Notes: a model not told the origin generated them from the letters alone. A DNA stretch of 39,306 nt from Lichenicola sp050954785 (GCA_050954785.1 JBPBQO010000134.1:1-39306), one strand, 5' to 3'. Positions 11,316 to 19,528 are shown, counted from the stretch's first letter. A program made the numbers and translations.

Positions 11316-11915
11316 ATGTCGGACTCGATGGCACTTCCTCCGGCGTTTCGTCCCGGCCCGTCCTTGGCCTCGACGCCCGGCCTGGTGTGGAACTATGCGG
11401 GCTTCTGGTGGCGGCTGCTGGCGTGGATGGTCGATTGCCTCGTGCTAAGCGCAGCCGAATACGCACTCGGCATCGCCACAGGACTACGGCAGGTGGGGCT
11501 GACAACGAACAATGACGACCAGTCGGCCCGGCAGATCTCGGATATCGCCTATAGCACGAGCTTTTCCTATCCGGCGTCCGGCTGGCACCTGCATGGCGGC
11601 GGGCTCTCGGCGCTCGGACTGGTCCTGACGATCGGCTACTTCGTCCTGATGGAATCGTCGCACTGGCAGGCGACGCTGGGCAAGCGCGTCTGCAAGCTGC
11701 GCGTGACCGACATCGACGGACGCCGGATCGGCATCCCGCGCGCGCTCGGGCGCTACCTCGGCAAGTTCGTCTCGGCCTTCATCCTGGGGATCGGCTTCCT
11801 GATGGTAGGTTGGACGCGGCGCAAGCAGGGCCTGCACGACCTGATGGCGGACACGCTGGTCATGCGCCTGCGCCCGAACGACGTTTTTACTTTCCAGCCG
11901 CCACCGATGCCGTAA
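11316..11915 (+). CDS. RDD family membrane protein
   Basis: Predicted inner-membrane protein of 199 residues with the RDD-domain layout. The first membrane segment WWRLLAWMVDCLVLSAAEYAL (about residues 31-50) carries the Arg and Asp of the RDD signature; a second follows near 93-111 (LSALGLVLTIGYFVLMES); then comes the hallmark ATLGKRVCKLRVTDIDGRRIG, a third segment (LGKFVSAFILGIGFLMVGW) and RRKQGLHDLMADTLVM at the C-terminus. Some RDD proteins act in Na+/H+ exchange or assist other membrane proteins, but no specific role can be read here. It starts two bases after argJ. Confidence 0.88.
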   Translation: MSDSMALPPAFRPGPSLASTPGLVWNYAGFWWRLLAWMVDCLVLSAAEYALGIATGLRQVGLTTNNDDQSARQISDIAYSTSFSYPASGWHLHGGGLSALGLVLTIGYFVLMESSHWQATLGKRVCKLRVTDIDGRRIGIPRALGRYLGKFVSAFILGIGFLMVGWTRRKQGLHDLMADTLVMRLRPNDVFTFQPPPMP

Positions 11916-12038
11916 GCCACACAGGCCTGCGAGATTGCCGTTCAAGTGTTGCGTCGCATCACGTCGAAGGTGCCTTATACCTTTCATTGCACATTGTTTC
12001 GTCATGCCGGACGCGACGCACTACCAAGCCGAGGAACG

Positions 12039-13130
12039 ATGAACCAGACCGTCATGCCGGACAGCCTGCGGCCCGATCCGTCCGTGCCCTCCTCCCCCGA
12101 TCTGCGTCGCATCCAGGCGCATCCGGATCATTGGTATCCGATGGCCTGGTCGCGCGAGCTCAAGGCCGGGGCCACGCTGGCGGTCTCGTTCGCCGGAGAG
12201 CCGATCGTGCTCGTACGGCCGAAGGAAGGCCCGGTGTTTGCGCTCGAGGATCGTTGCGCGCATCGCCAGGTGCCGCTCAGCAAGGGCACCGTCGATGGCT
12301 GCGCCGTGCGCTGCTGCTACCATGGCTGGGCCTACGAGGCCTCGGGCAAGTGCGTCGATGTGCCGTATCTCGGCAAGGACAAGCTCCCGAACGGGGTGCG
12401 CGCCTATCCATGCCGCGAGGCAGACGGGTTGATCCTGGTATTTCCGGGCGACGCGTCGCTGGCCGACACAGTGGCGTTTCCCGGCCTCGGCTCGGTCGCC
12501 AACCCGAAATACAAGACGCGCCGATTCGGCCGCACGGTCGGCTGCCACTACAGCTTCATGCACGAGAACCTGATGGATATGAACCATCAGTTCATGCACT
12601 CGAAGCAGATGGGCCAGATGAAGCCCCGCGTGCTCGGCCAGGCCCGCGGCGACGACTGGGTCGAGGTGAAATACAGCTTCAAGCGCACCGGCGGGAAACA
12701 GCCGCTGGGCGAAGCGGTGATTTTCGGTGAACGGCGCAGCGGCGATCAGAACCATGCCGAACGCGACATCATGACGATCCGCACCGAATATCCCTATCAG
12801 ACGCTGCGCATCCAGACCGGCGACGAGGATCCGGTGATGGACCTCTGGATCGTCTACGTGCCACTGGACCGCGACCAGAAAACCAACCGGGTATTCGGGC
12901 TGCTGTCGGTCAAGAAACCGAAGATCCCCGGCATCCTCAATGTCGCCTGGCCGCTGCTGGTGCTGTTCACCGAACGGATCTTCCGCGAGGACCGCGAGAT
13001 CGTCGAGATGGAACAGGCCGCGCACGATGCGCAGGGCCATGACTGGAATCAGGAAGTGTTTCCGGTGATCCGCTCCCTGCGCTCGCTCCTGGTGTCCTGT
13101 GGCGTAGACAGTAGCGTTTCCGTCTCCTGA
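12039..13130 (+). CDS. Rieske [2Fe-2S] aromatic ring-hydroxylating oxygenase, alpha-subunit type
   Basis: Non-heme iron oxygenase of 363 residues, resembling the PaO/VanA class that acts without a separate beta subunit. The Rieske motif is C73-x-H75-x16-C92-x2-H95 (CAH...CCYHGWAYE). The mononuclear iron site is N177-x2-D180-x2-H183-x3-H187 in ENLMDMNHQFMH. GAGGAACG directly precedes the ATG. No reductase or ferredoxin gene is nearby, so electron donors must be encoded elsewhere, and the substrate cannot be deduced. It sits between argJ-RDD and the GNAT-Nudix fusion without an evident pathway link; its stop codon is part of a 15-bp repeat leading into the next gene. Confidence 0.9.
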   Translation: MNQTVMPDSLRPDPSVPSSPDLRRIQAHPDHWYPMAWSRELKAGATLAVSFAGEPIVLVRPKEGPVFALEDRCAHRQVPLSKGTVDGCAVRCCYHGWAYEASGKCVDVPYLGKDKLPNGVRAYPCREADGLILVFPGDASLADTVAFPGLGSVANPKYKTRRFGRTVGCHYSFMHENLMDMNHQFMHSKQMGQMKPRVLGQARGDDWVEVKYSFKRTGGKQPLGEAVIFGERRSGDQNHAERDIMTIRTEYPYQTLRIQTGDEDPVMDLWIVYVPLDRDQKTNRVFGLLSVKKPKIPGILNVAWPLLVLFTERIFREDREIVEMEQAAHDAQGHDWNQEVFPVIRSLRSLLVSCGVDSSVSVS

Positions 13131-13163
13131 CCGCCCATCTCCTGAATGCCCATCTCCTGAACG
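13123..13163 (+). repeat. Three 15-bp tandem repeats at the Rieske / GNAT-Nudix junction
   Basis: TCTCCTGA recurs three times with a strict 15-base period (starts 13123, 13138, 13153); the spacers of the first two full copies are ccgccca and atgccca. The first copy contains the TGA stop of the Rieske gene and the last ends four bases before the next ATG. The repeat occupies the place where a ribosome site would be expected, and its CTCCT core is complementary to, not identical with, a Shine-Dalgarno sequence. Confidence 0.85.
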
Positions 13164-13164
13164 T

Positions 13165-14232
13165 ATGATGACGGATGGTTTGCCGCCGGCGCCGGAGACG
13201 GTGCCGGCCGGGCAGGATGGCCCATCCACCCCCGGCCCGGTGCTGACGACGGCACGTTTCACGCTGCGTCCGTTGCGGGGCGCGGACGCCGAGGCAATTC
13301 ATCGACTGGTAAATGATTGGGGCGTGGTGCGGATGCTCAGCCGCCTGCCGTTCCCGTATCCGCGCCAGCTCACCGACGAGTGGATCGCCAGCACCACGAC
13401 CCAGATGCAGGACGGCCGGGCCTGGCATTTTGCGATCATCGACGAACAGTCCGGCTCGGAGCGCCTGCTCGGCTGCCTCGGCATCCGGATCGAGGCAGCC
13501 ACCCGGAGCGGCGATCTCGGCTACTGGATCGGACGCAGCTTCTGGAACGGCGGCGTCGCCGGAGAAGCCGCCCGGCGCCTCGCGCACTGGGCCCTGGCCA
13601 ACCTCGAGATCGACCGACTGACCGCGCAGGTCGCGACCGACAATCCAGCCTCCGCCTCGGTGCTCCGGCGGATCGGCTTCCGTGAGGTCGGCACCGGCAA
13701 ACAGCCGTTCCTGGCACGTGGCGGCGAGCATCCGGTGCTGCTGTTCGAAGCCAGGCACGGCGACCTGTCCAGCACGGTCGAGCCTCCGGTTCCCGCGGTT
13801 GCGGTCCTGCCAGCCGGTCCTGTCCCGGAGCAGCGGCGGACCGTGCTGGTCGCCGCCTGCGCGCTGGTCGACAGCGATGGAAGCGTGCTGCTGGCACGAC
13901 GTCCGGAGGGCAAGGCGATGGCCGGGCTGTGGGAGTTTCCGGGCGGCAAGGTCGAGCCCAACGAGACCCCCGAGATGGCGCTGGTCCGGGAGATGCAGGA
14001 GGAACTCGGCATCGATATCTCCGAGGCCTGCCTGGCGCCGTTCGCCTTCGCCAGCCACGCCTACGACGATTTCCACCTGCTGATGCCGCTGTATGTATGC
14101 CGTCGCTGGAAGGGCACGCCGGTTGCGCACGAGGGCCAGACCCTCGCCTGGGTTCGTCCGGACGCGCTGGACAGCTACAGCATGCCGGACGCCGACAAGC
14201 CGCTGGTGCCGCTGCTGCGGGATTTCCTGTAG
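13165..14232 (+). CDS. GNAT acetyltransferase - Nudix (MutT-type) fusion protein
   Basis: Two enzyme domains in one 355-residue chain. Residues about 25-195 form a RimJ/RimL-type GNAT acetyltransferase (TTARFTLRPLRGADAEAIHRLV, LGYWIGRSFWNGGVAGEAARRL, NPASASVLRRIGFREVG). After a Pro/Val linker (about 203-222), residues 224-355 form a MutT-like Nudix hydrolase with an intact Nudix box: G261-x5-E267-x7-R275-E276-x2-E279-E280-x-G282. MutT proteins remove 8-oxo-dGTP; the GNAT substrate is unknown. No stop or frameshift lies between the domains. In relatives separate GNAT and mutT genes may lie near argJ, so this may be a local gene fusion (recollection, not checked). Adjacent ATGs at 13165 and 13168 are both possible starts, and neither has a clear ribosome site. 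Confidence 0.92.
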   Translation: MMTDGLPPAPETVPAGQDGPSTPGPVLTTARFTLRPLRGADAEAIHRLVNDWGVVRMLSRLPFPYPRQLTDEWIASTTTQMQDGRAWHFAIIDEQSGSERLLGCLGIRIEAATRSGDLGYWIGRSFWNGGVAGEAARRLAHWALANLEIDRLTAQVATDNPASASVLRRIGFREVGTGKQPFLARGGEHPVLLFEARHGDLSSTVEPPVPAVAVLPAGPVPEQRRTVLVAACALVDSDGSVLLARRPEGKAMAGLWEFPGGKVEPNETPEMALVREMQEELGIDISEACLAPFAFASHAYDDFHLLMPLYVCRRWKGTPVAHEGQTLAWVRPDALDSYSMPDADKPLVPLLRDFL

Positions 14233-14234
14233 CA

Positions 14235-14313
14235 AGTTGCTCCGGCGGTCCCCCTCGTCTAAAGCCTGCCTCCCCCGCGGACAGGCCGTGGACGAGCAGA
14301 CTTTAAGGCAACT
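14235..14313 (+). promoter_or_regulatory. Structured leader before truB
   Basis: Three nested inverted segments flank the truB ribosome site: AGTTGC (14235-14240) with GCAACT (14308-14313), CTCGTC (14254-14259) with GACGAG (14291-14296), and GCCTG (14264-14268) with CAGGC (14282-14286). The outer arm overlaps AAGG (14305-14308), the likely Shine-Dalgarno. Folding could therefore limit truB translation. This is read by eye only; no folding energy was calculated. Confidence 0.35.
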
Positions 14314-14319
14314 GGACTG

Positions 14320-15240
14320 ATGCGACGCAAGCGCGGACGCGCCCTCGACGGGTGGCTGATCGTCGACAAGCCGGCCGGCATGACCTCGACCGACGTGGTG
14401 AACCGCGTCCGGCGCGGCTTCGATGCACAGAAGGCCGGCCATGGCGGCACGCTGGACCCACTGGCGACCGGCCTGCTGCCGGTGGCGTTCGGAGCGGCCA
14501 CCAAGACCGTGCCGTACATCATGGACGGCACCAAGCTGTACCATTTCACGCTGCGGATCGGCGAGGCACGCGATACCGACGATGCCGACGGGCAGGTGAT
14601 CGCCACCTCCGACGTTCGGCCGACCGACGAGCAGTTCCGAGCCGCACTCGGTGCGTTCCAGGGCGACATCATGCAGATCCCGCCGATCTTTTCCGCCATC
14701 AAGGTGGCTGGTGAGCGGGCCTACGACATGGCGCGCGAAGGCCGTCCGCCGGTGCTGGAGCCGAGGCCGGCCCGTGTCGACCGGTTCGAGCTGATCGAGC
14801 GGATCGATGCCGACACGGCCGTGTTCGAGGTCCAGTCGGGCAAGGGCGTCTACATGCGCTCCCTCGCCCGGGACCTCTCCGTCGCCTGCGGCACTGTCGG
14901 GCATGTATCCGCGCTGCGGCGGCTGCGGGTGGGGCCGTTCCTGGAGAAGGACGCGATTTCCCTGGACAAGATACTGGCGACCGAGGACAACGCGCCTGCC
15001 TCACCGGAGCTGCTGCTGCCGGTTGCGACCGCGCTGGCCGACATCCCGGCGCTGGCCTTGACCTCAAGTGAAGCGGCAAGCCTCTCGCACGGCCAGGCAA
15101 TCAGCCTGGTCGAGCTGATGGGCCGGATTCCTGACTCTGCAAACCCTGCTGGTGGGGTGGCACGGGCCATGGACGGGGGGCGCGTGATCGGACTCTGCCG
15201 ACTCGAAGACGGGTGGCTGCGTCCGGAACGCCTTCTGTAA
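14320..15240 (+). CDS. truB: tRNA pseudouridine(55) synthase TruB
   Basis: Makes pseudouridine-55 in the T-arm of tRNAs. The 306-residue protein has the catalytic aspartate D46 in HGGTLDPLATG, preceded by the start block GWLIVDKPAGMTSTDVVNRVRR; MQIPPIFSAIKVAGERAYDMAREG, GVYMRSLARDLS and VSALRRLRVGPF are further signatures. The usual neighbours rpsO and pnp follow, but rbfA and infB, which normally precede truB in this class, are absent; the GNAT-Nudix gene lies there instead. The start ATG has AAGG 11 bases upstream within an inverted repeat. Confidence 0.97.
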   Translation: MRRKRGRALDGWLIVDKPAGMTSTDVVNRVRRGFDAQKAGHGGTLDPLATGLLPVAFGAATKTVPYIMDGTKLYHFTLRIGEARDTDDADGQVIATSDVRPTDEQFRAALGAFQGDIMQIPPIFSAIKVAGERAYDMAREGRPPVLEPRPARVDRFELIERIDADTAVFEVQSGKGVYMRSLARDLSVACGTVGHVSALRRLRVGPFLEKDAISLDKILATEDNAPASPELLLPVATALADIPALALTSSEAASLSHGQAISLVELMGRIPDSANPAGGVARAMDGGRVIGLCRLEDGWLRPERLL

Positions 15241-15262
15241 CCCTCGTTCCTGGAGAACCACG

Positions 15263-15532
15263 ATGTCGATTACTGCAGAGCGCCGCACCGCGCTCATTGG
15301 CGACTACAAGAACGCCGAAACCGATACCGGATCGCCCGAAGTCCAGGTGGCCCTGCTCAGCGAGCGGATCACCAACCTGACCGAGCATCTCAAGATCCAC
15401 GCGAAGGATTTCCATTCTCGTCGTGGATTGCTGATGCTGGTCGGCCGCCGCCGCCGCCTGCTCGACTACCTGAAGCGCAAGGACCAGTCGCGCTACCTGA
15501 CCCTGATCGGACGCCTCAGCCTCCGTCGTTAA
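15263..15532 (+). CDS. rpsO: 30S ribosomal protein S15
   Basis: Small-subunit protein of 89 residues that binds the central domain of 16S rRNA. The sequence is standard through its length: MSITAERRTALIGDYKNAETDTGSPEVQVALLSERI, the HxxDFHSRRGLLMLVGRRRRLLDYLK block, and YLTLIGRLSLRR at the end. TGGAG precedes the ATG by about 10 bases. Located 22 bases after truB and followed by a hairpin before pnp, the conserved order. Confidence 0.98.
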   Translation: MSITAERRTALIGDYKNAETDTGSPEVQVALLSERITNLTEHLKIHAKDFHSRRGLLMLVGRRRRLLDYLKRKDQSRYLTLIGRLSLRR

Positions 15533-15539
15533 ACCGGGC

Positions 15540-15566
15540 GAGGTCCAGGGCAGTGCTCTGGACCTC
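15540..15566 (+). terminator. Stem-loop after rpsO
   Basis: Seven bases after the rpsO stop, GAGGTCCAG pairs perfectly with CTGGACCTC (9 bp) around a 9-base loop, part of which can extend the stem. The following bases (ctcgttccg) are only weakly T-rich. In enterobacteria the same place holds a leaky terminator plus RNase processing site between rpsO and pnp; a similar role is plausible here. Confidence 0.65.
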
Positions 15567-15706
15567 CTCGTTCCGACGAAACCACCAAGCCGACAACGGC
15601 GGGACCGTCCAGCGTTTCAGGCCACATGGGGTCCCCCTCCATGCCGTCCGAGACGCTGCCACCCGCCTTGTCCGAACAAGACCCAGAATCAGACAAGGAA
15701 CATCTC

Positions 15707-17926
15707 ATGTTCGATTTCTATGCCAAGGAACTGGAATGGGGCGGCCGCACGCTCCGCCTCGAGACCGGCAAGATCGCCCGTCAGGCCGATGGCGCCGTCA
15801 TGGTCTATTACGGCGACACCATCGTGCTTTGCACCGCAGTCGGCGCCAAGTCAGTCAAGCCGGGCCAGGACTTCTTCCCGCTGACCGTGAACTACCAGGA
15901 AAAGGCGTTCGCCGCCGGCAAGATCCCGGGCGGCTTCTTCAAGCGCGAGGGCCGTCCGTCCGAGGCGGAAGTGCTGAACTCGCGCCTGATCGATCGTCCG
16001 CTGCGTCCGCTGTTCCCGCATAATTTCCGCAACGAGGTCCAGGTCGTGGCGACCGTGCTCAGCCATGACCTCGAGAACGATCCGGCGATCGTCGCCATGA
16101 TCGGCTGCTCGGCCGCACTGACCCTGTCCGGCATTCCCTTCTTCGGCCCGATCGCCGGCTGCCGCGTCGGCTATGCCAATGGCCAGTACGTGCTGAACCC
16201 GACCCTGGCGGAAGCCAAGGAAGGCCAGCTCGACCTGGTGCTCGCCGGCACCACCGAAGGCGTGCTGATGGTCGAGAGCGAGGCGCACGAGCTGTCCGAG
16301 GAGATCATGCTCGGGGCCGTCACGTTCGGCCACGCCGCGTTCCAGCCGGTCATCGATGCGATCATCGCGCTCGCCGAGCATTCCGCGAAGACGCCCTGGA
16401 CGCTCGCCGAGCCGACCGAGGCCGAAACCGCCCTCAAGGCCCGCATCGACACGCTCGGCCGCGAGAGCATCGCCAGCGCCTACCTGGAGCGCGTCAAGCA
16501 GGCCCGCACCGAGAAGGTCGGCGCCGCCAAGAAGGTCGTTCTCGACGCCCTCAAGGCCGAGGGCCTCGACGCCGACAAGGCGAAGCCGCTGCTGAAGGAG
16601 CTCGAGGCCGACATCGTCCGCGGCTCGGTGCTCGATACCGGCCTGCGCATCGACGGCCGCGACACCAAGACCGTCCGTCCGATCGTGTCCGAGGTCGGCA
16701 TCCTGCCGCGCGCCCACGGCTCGGCGCTGTTCACTCGTGGCGAGACCCAGGCGCTGGTCGTCACCACGCTCGGAACCGGTCAGGACGAGCAGATCATCGA
16801 CGCGCTCGAGGGTGAATACCGCTCCAACTTCATGCTGCACTACAACTTCCCTCCCTACTCGGTCGGTGAAGCCGGCCGCATGGGGTCTCCGGGCCGTCGC
16901 GAGATCGGCCATGGCAAGCTGGCATGGCGCGCCATCCACCCGCTGCTGCCGACCAAGGAAGTGTTCCCGTACACCGTTCGCGTCGTGTCCGAGATCACCG
17001 AGAGCAACGGTTCGTCCTCGATGGCGACCGTCTGCGGCACCAGCCTGGCGCTGATGGATGCGGGCGTGCCGCTGGTCCGTCCGGTTGCCGGCATCGCCAT
17101 GGGCCTGATCAAGGAAGATCGCGGCTTCGCGGTTCTCTCCGACATCCTGGGCGACGAGGATCATCTCGGCGATATGGACTTCAAGGTGGCCGGTTCGGAA
17201 GCGGGCATCACCGCCCTGCAGATGGACATCAAGATCACCTCGATCACGCCCGAGATCATGAAGATCGCGCTCGAGCAGGCGCGCGACGGCCGTCTGCACA
17301 TCCTCGGCGAGATGGCCAAGGCGCTGACCGAGAACCGCACCGGCGTGTCCGCCACGGCTCCGAAGATCACCGTGATCAACGTGCCGAAGGAAAAGATCCG
17401 CGACGTCATCGGCACCGGCGGCAAGGTGATCCGCGAGATCGTCGAGTTCTCCGGCGCCAAGATCGATATCGGCGACGACGGCACCATCAAGATCGCCGCA
17501 TCGTCCGACGAGCAGGCACAGAAGGCGATCGACCGCATCCGCGGCATCGTGGCAGAGCCCGAGCTCGGCGCGATCTATGTCGGCAAGGTGGTCAAGACCG
17601 CCGACTTCGGTGCGTTCGTAAACTTCCTCGGCGCGCGCGACGGTCTGGTGCACATCTCCGAGCTGGCCCAGGGCCGTGTCGCCAAGACCGCCGATGTGGT
17701 CTCGGTCGGCGATGCCGTGAAGGTGAAGGTCATGGGCTTCGACGATCGTGGCAAAGTGAAGTTGTCGATGCGTGTGGTCGATCAGGCAACCGGTGCGGAC
17801 ATCACCGATGCCGTCGGCGGCAAGAGCGGCGGACGTGACGACGAGGGCGGCGGACGTCCCGAAGGCCGGCGTGAGGACAGGCCGCGTGGCCCGCGTCCGG
17901 AACGCCGCACCGACGCGGCGGACTGA
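15707..17926 (+). CDS. pnp: Polyribonucleotide nucleotidyltransferase (PNPase)
   Basis: Phosphorolytic 3'-5' exoribonuclease, core of the RNA degradosome, 739 residues. Domain order: first RNase PH-like domain (from MFDFYAKELEWGGR), helical linker, second RNase PH domain carrying TRGETQALVVTTLGT, FPPYSVGEAGRMGSPGRREIGHG and the acidic catalytic region around DEDHLGDMDFK, then KH (VINVPKEKIRDVIGTGGKVIREI) and S1 (GKVVKTADFGAFVNFLGARDGLVHISELA) RNA-binding domains, and a basic Gly/Arg/Asp-rich tail. AAGGAA is 7 bases from the ATG; an upstream in-frame ATG at 15626 adds 27 residues of no similarity. A 9-bp stem-loop lies downstream. Confidence 0.98.
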   Translation: MFDFYAKELEWGGRTLRLETGKIARQADGAVMVYYGDTIVLCTAVGAKSVKPGQDFFPLTVNYQEKAFAAGKIPGGFFKREGRPSEAEVLNSRLIDRPLRPLFPHNFRNEVQVVATVLSHDLENDPAIVAMIGCSAALTLSGIPFFGPIAGCRVGYANGQYVLNPTLAEAKEGQLDLVLAGTTEGVLMVESEAHELSEEIMLGAVTFGHAAFQPVIDAIIALAEHSAKTPWTLAEPTEAETALKARIDTLGRESIASAYLERVKQARTEKVGAAKKVVLDALKAEGLDADKAKPLLKELEADIVRGSVLDTGLRIDGRDTKTVRPIVSEVGILPRAHGSALFTRGETQALVVTTLGTGQDEQIIDALEGEYRSNFMLHYNFPPYSVGEAGRMGSPGRREIGHGKLAWRAIHPLLPTKEVFPYTVRVVSEITESNGSSSMATVCGTSLALMDAGVPLVRPVAGIAMGLIKEDRGFAVLSDILGDEDHLGDMDFKVAGSEAGITALQMDIKITSITPEIMKIALEQARDGRLHILGEMAKALTENRTGVSATAPKITVINVPKEKIRDVIGTGGKVIREIVEFSGAKIDIGDDGTIKIAASSDEQAQKAIDRIRGIVAEPELGAIYVGKVVKTADFGAFVNFLGARDGLVHISELAQGRVAKTADVVSVGDAVKVKVMGFDDRGKVKLSMRVVDQATGADITDAVGGKSGGRDDEGGGRPEGRREDRPRGPRPERRTDAAD

Positions 17927-17982
17927 TGAGGTTACCGGTCCGGCTCTTGCGAGATCGGGCCGGGACTGCAATCTGAGCAACG

Positions 17983-18006
17983 ATCCGGCGCTCTCTCGCG
18001 CCGGAT
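17983..18006 (+). terminator. Stem-loop after pnp
   Basis: ATCCGGCGC and GCGCCGGAT form a perfect 9-bp stem with a 6-base pyrimidine loop, 56 bases after the pnp stop and 28 bases before the next ATG. There is no T-run, so it may act as a 3' end-protecting hairpin or need Rho. Confidence 0.5.
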
Positions 18007-18034
18007 ATAGCGTTGAAGGCGACGACGGCTGGCG

Positions 18035-19447
18035 ATGAAGACGATCAATGCGATCCGAATGGGCGGAACCGAGCTCCTCCCGTTGGTCGAAGGCGGCAAG
18101 GGCGTTTCGGTCTCAACCGGGATCTGTTCCGGCCACTGGGCGGCGGCCGGCGGTGCCGGCACCATCAGCGTTGTCAACGCCGACAGCTACGATGCCGACG
18201 GCCGGGTGGTCCCTCAGCTCTACACCGGCAGGACGCGTCGCGACCGTCATGAGGAGATGGTGGATTTCGCCATCGCCGGCGGCATCAGCCAGGCCAGGCA
18301 GGCGCATGAGCTCGCCGACGGCCAGGGCCGGGTGCACGCCAACATATTGTGGGAAATGGGCGCTGCCGAACGGGTCATCACCGGGGTACTCGAAGGCGCT
18401 CGCGGGCTGATCCAGGGCCTCACCTGCGGTGCCGGCATGCCGTATCGCCTGTCCGACATCGCCGCACGCCACGGCATCCACTACTACCCGATCGTGTCCT
18501 CCGCCCGCGCCTTCAGCGCGCTCTGGAAGCGGGCCTATTCCAAAACCGCCGAACTGCTTGGCGGCGTGGTCTACGAGGATCCGTGGCTCGCCGGAGGCCA
18601 TAACGGCCTGTCCAACAGCGAGTCGCCCGACAAGCCGGAAGCTCCGTTCGCACGCGTACTCGAATTGCGCCGGCTGATGCGCACCTTCGGCCTCAACGAG
18701 ACCCCGATCATCATGGCCGGTGGCGTGTGGTGGCTCGAGGAGTGGGAGGACTGGATCGACAATCCCGATCTGGGTCCGATCGCATTCCAGTTCGGCACCC
18801 GCCCGCTGCTGACCCGGGAGAGCCCAATACCCAGCGCCTGGAAGCAGCGGCTGCTGCATCTCCAGGAAGGCGAGATCTACCTCAACAAGTTCAGCCCGAC
18901 CGGCTTCTATTCGTCGGCGGTCAGCAACGACTTCCTGCAGGAACTGCGCGGGCGCAGCGAACGTCAGGTGGCGTTCAGCGCCGACCCGATAGGCGACCAC
19001 GTGGCACCGTATTATATCGGCGGCCGCCGGCTGGTCTACCTGACCCAGCCCGACCTCGTTCGTGCTCAGGCCTGGGAACGGGAAGGCTATACCGAGGCGC
19101 TTCGCACGCCCGATTCGACGCTGGTGTTCGACACCCGTGCCGAGACCGCGCAGATCATCGCCGATCAGACCGCCTGCATGGGATGCCTGTCGGAATGCCG
19201 GTTCTCGAGCTGGAGCCAGAAGGGCCCGAGCTACAGCAACGGGCACAAAGCCGACCCACGCTCGTTCTGCATCCAGAAGACGCTGCAAAGCATCAGCCAC
19301 GCCGCCGACGACGACATCGAGGCGACCGAGCGGAACCTGATGTTCAGCGGCCACAATGCCTACCGCTTCGGCACCGACCCGTTCTACTCGAACGGCTTCA
19401 TCCCGACTGTGAAGCAGTTGATGGAGCGCATCCTCACCGGTCGTTGA
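18035..19447 (+). CDS. Nitronate monooxygenase / 2-nitropropane dioxygenase family flavoprotein
   Basis: FMN-dependent TIM-barrel oxidoreductase family, 470 residues, longer than the classic ~320-360-residue enzymes. Features: MGGTELLPLVEGGKGVSVSTG at the N-terminus, GGISQARQA, the GLTCGAGMPYRLSDIAARHGI segment, PIIMAGGVWW and IAFQFGTRPLLTRES, where the family phosphate-binding glycine loops lie. The extra C-terminal part contains C381-x2-C384-x3-C388 and C412 (TACMGCLSEC ... SFCIQ), a possible metal site that ordinary members lack. True substrate unknown. No strong ribosome site precedes the ATG. It converges on rdgB, with tandem repeats between the two stops. Confidence 0.82.
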   Translation: MKTINAIRMGGTELLPLVEGGKGVSVSTGICSGHWAAAGGAGTISVVNADSYDADGRVVPQLYTGRTRRDRHEEMVDFAIAGGISQARQAHELADGQGRVHANILWEMGAAERVITGVLEGARGLIQGLTCGAGMPYRLSDIAARHGIHYYPIVSSARAFSALWKRAYSKTAELLGGVVYEDPWLAGGHNGLSNSESPDKPEAPFARVLELRRLMRTFGLNETPIIMAGGVWWLEEWEDWIDNPDLGPIAFQFGTRPLLTRESPIPSAWKQRLLHLQEGEIYLNKFSPTGFYSSAVSNDFLQELRGRSERQVAFSADPIGDHVAPYYIGGRRLVYLTQPDLVRAQAWEREGYTEALRTPDSTLVFDTRAETAQIIADQTACMGCLSECRFSSWSQKGPSYSNGHKADPRSFCIQKTLQSISHAADDDIEATERNLMFSGHNAYRFGTDPFYSNGFIPTVKQLMERILTGR

Positions 19448-19504
19448 GGCGAAAGCCTTACCAGCGTCCGTTGAGGCGAAAGCCTTACCAGCACCCGCTG
19501 AGGC
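19442..19504. repeat. 27-bp tandem repeat (2.4 copies) between two convergent stops
   Basis: A 24-base unit beginning CGTTGAGGCGAAAGCCTTAC is repeated exactly at 19442-19465 and 19469-19492, a 27-base period, with a third partial copy (cgctgaggc) at 19496-19504. The first copy contains the TGA stop of the nitronate monooxygenase-like gene. Each unit has a small inverted core (AGGC...GCCT). Confidence 0.9.
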
Positions 19505-19528
19505 AGCCGGCAGGAAGGCGCCGGCAGC

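Noticed and set aside
12967..14904. 645-codon frame on the minus strand across the GNAT-Nudix gene and truB
   Set aside because: Runs opposite two well-supported genes and has no ribosome site or domain.
15851..17980. 709-codon open frame on the minus strand opposite pnp
   Set aside because: Antisense shadow of pnp, with His/Asp/Arg/Leu bias and no recognisable motif.
19442..19504. Possible CRISPR-like repeat
   Set aside because: Only two full copies with a 3-base spacer; it is a simple tandem duplication.
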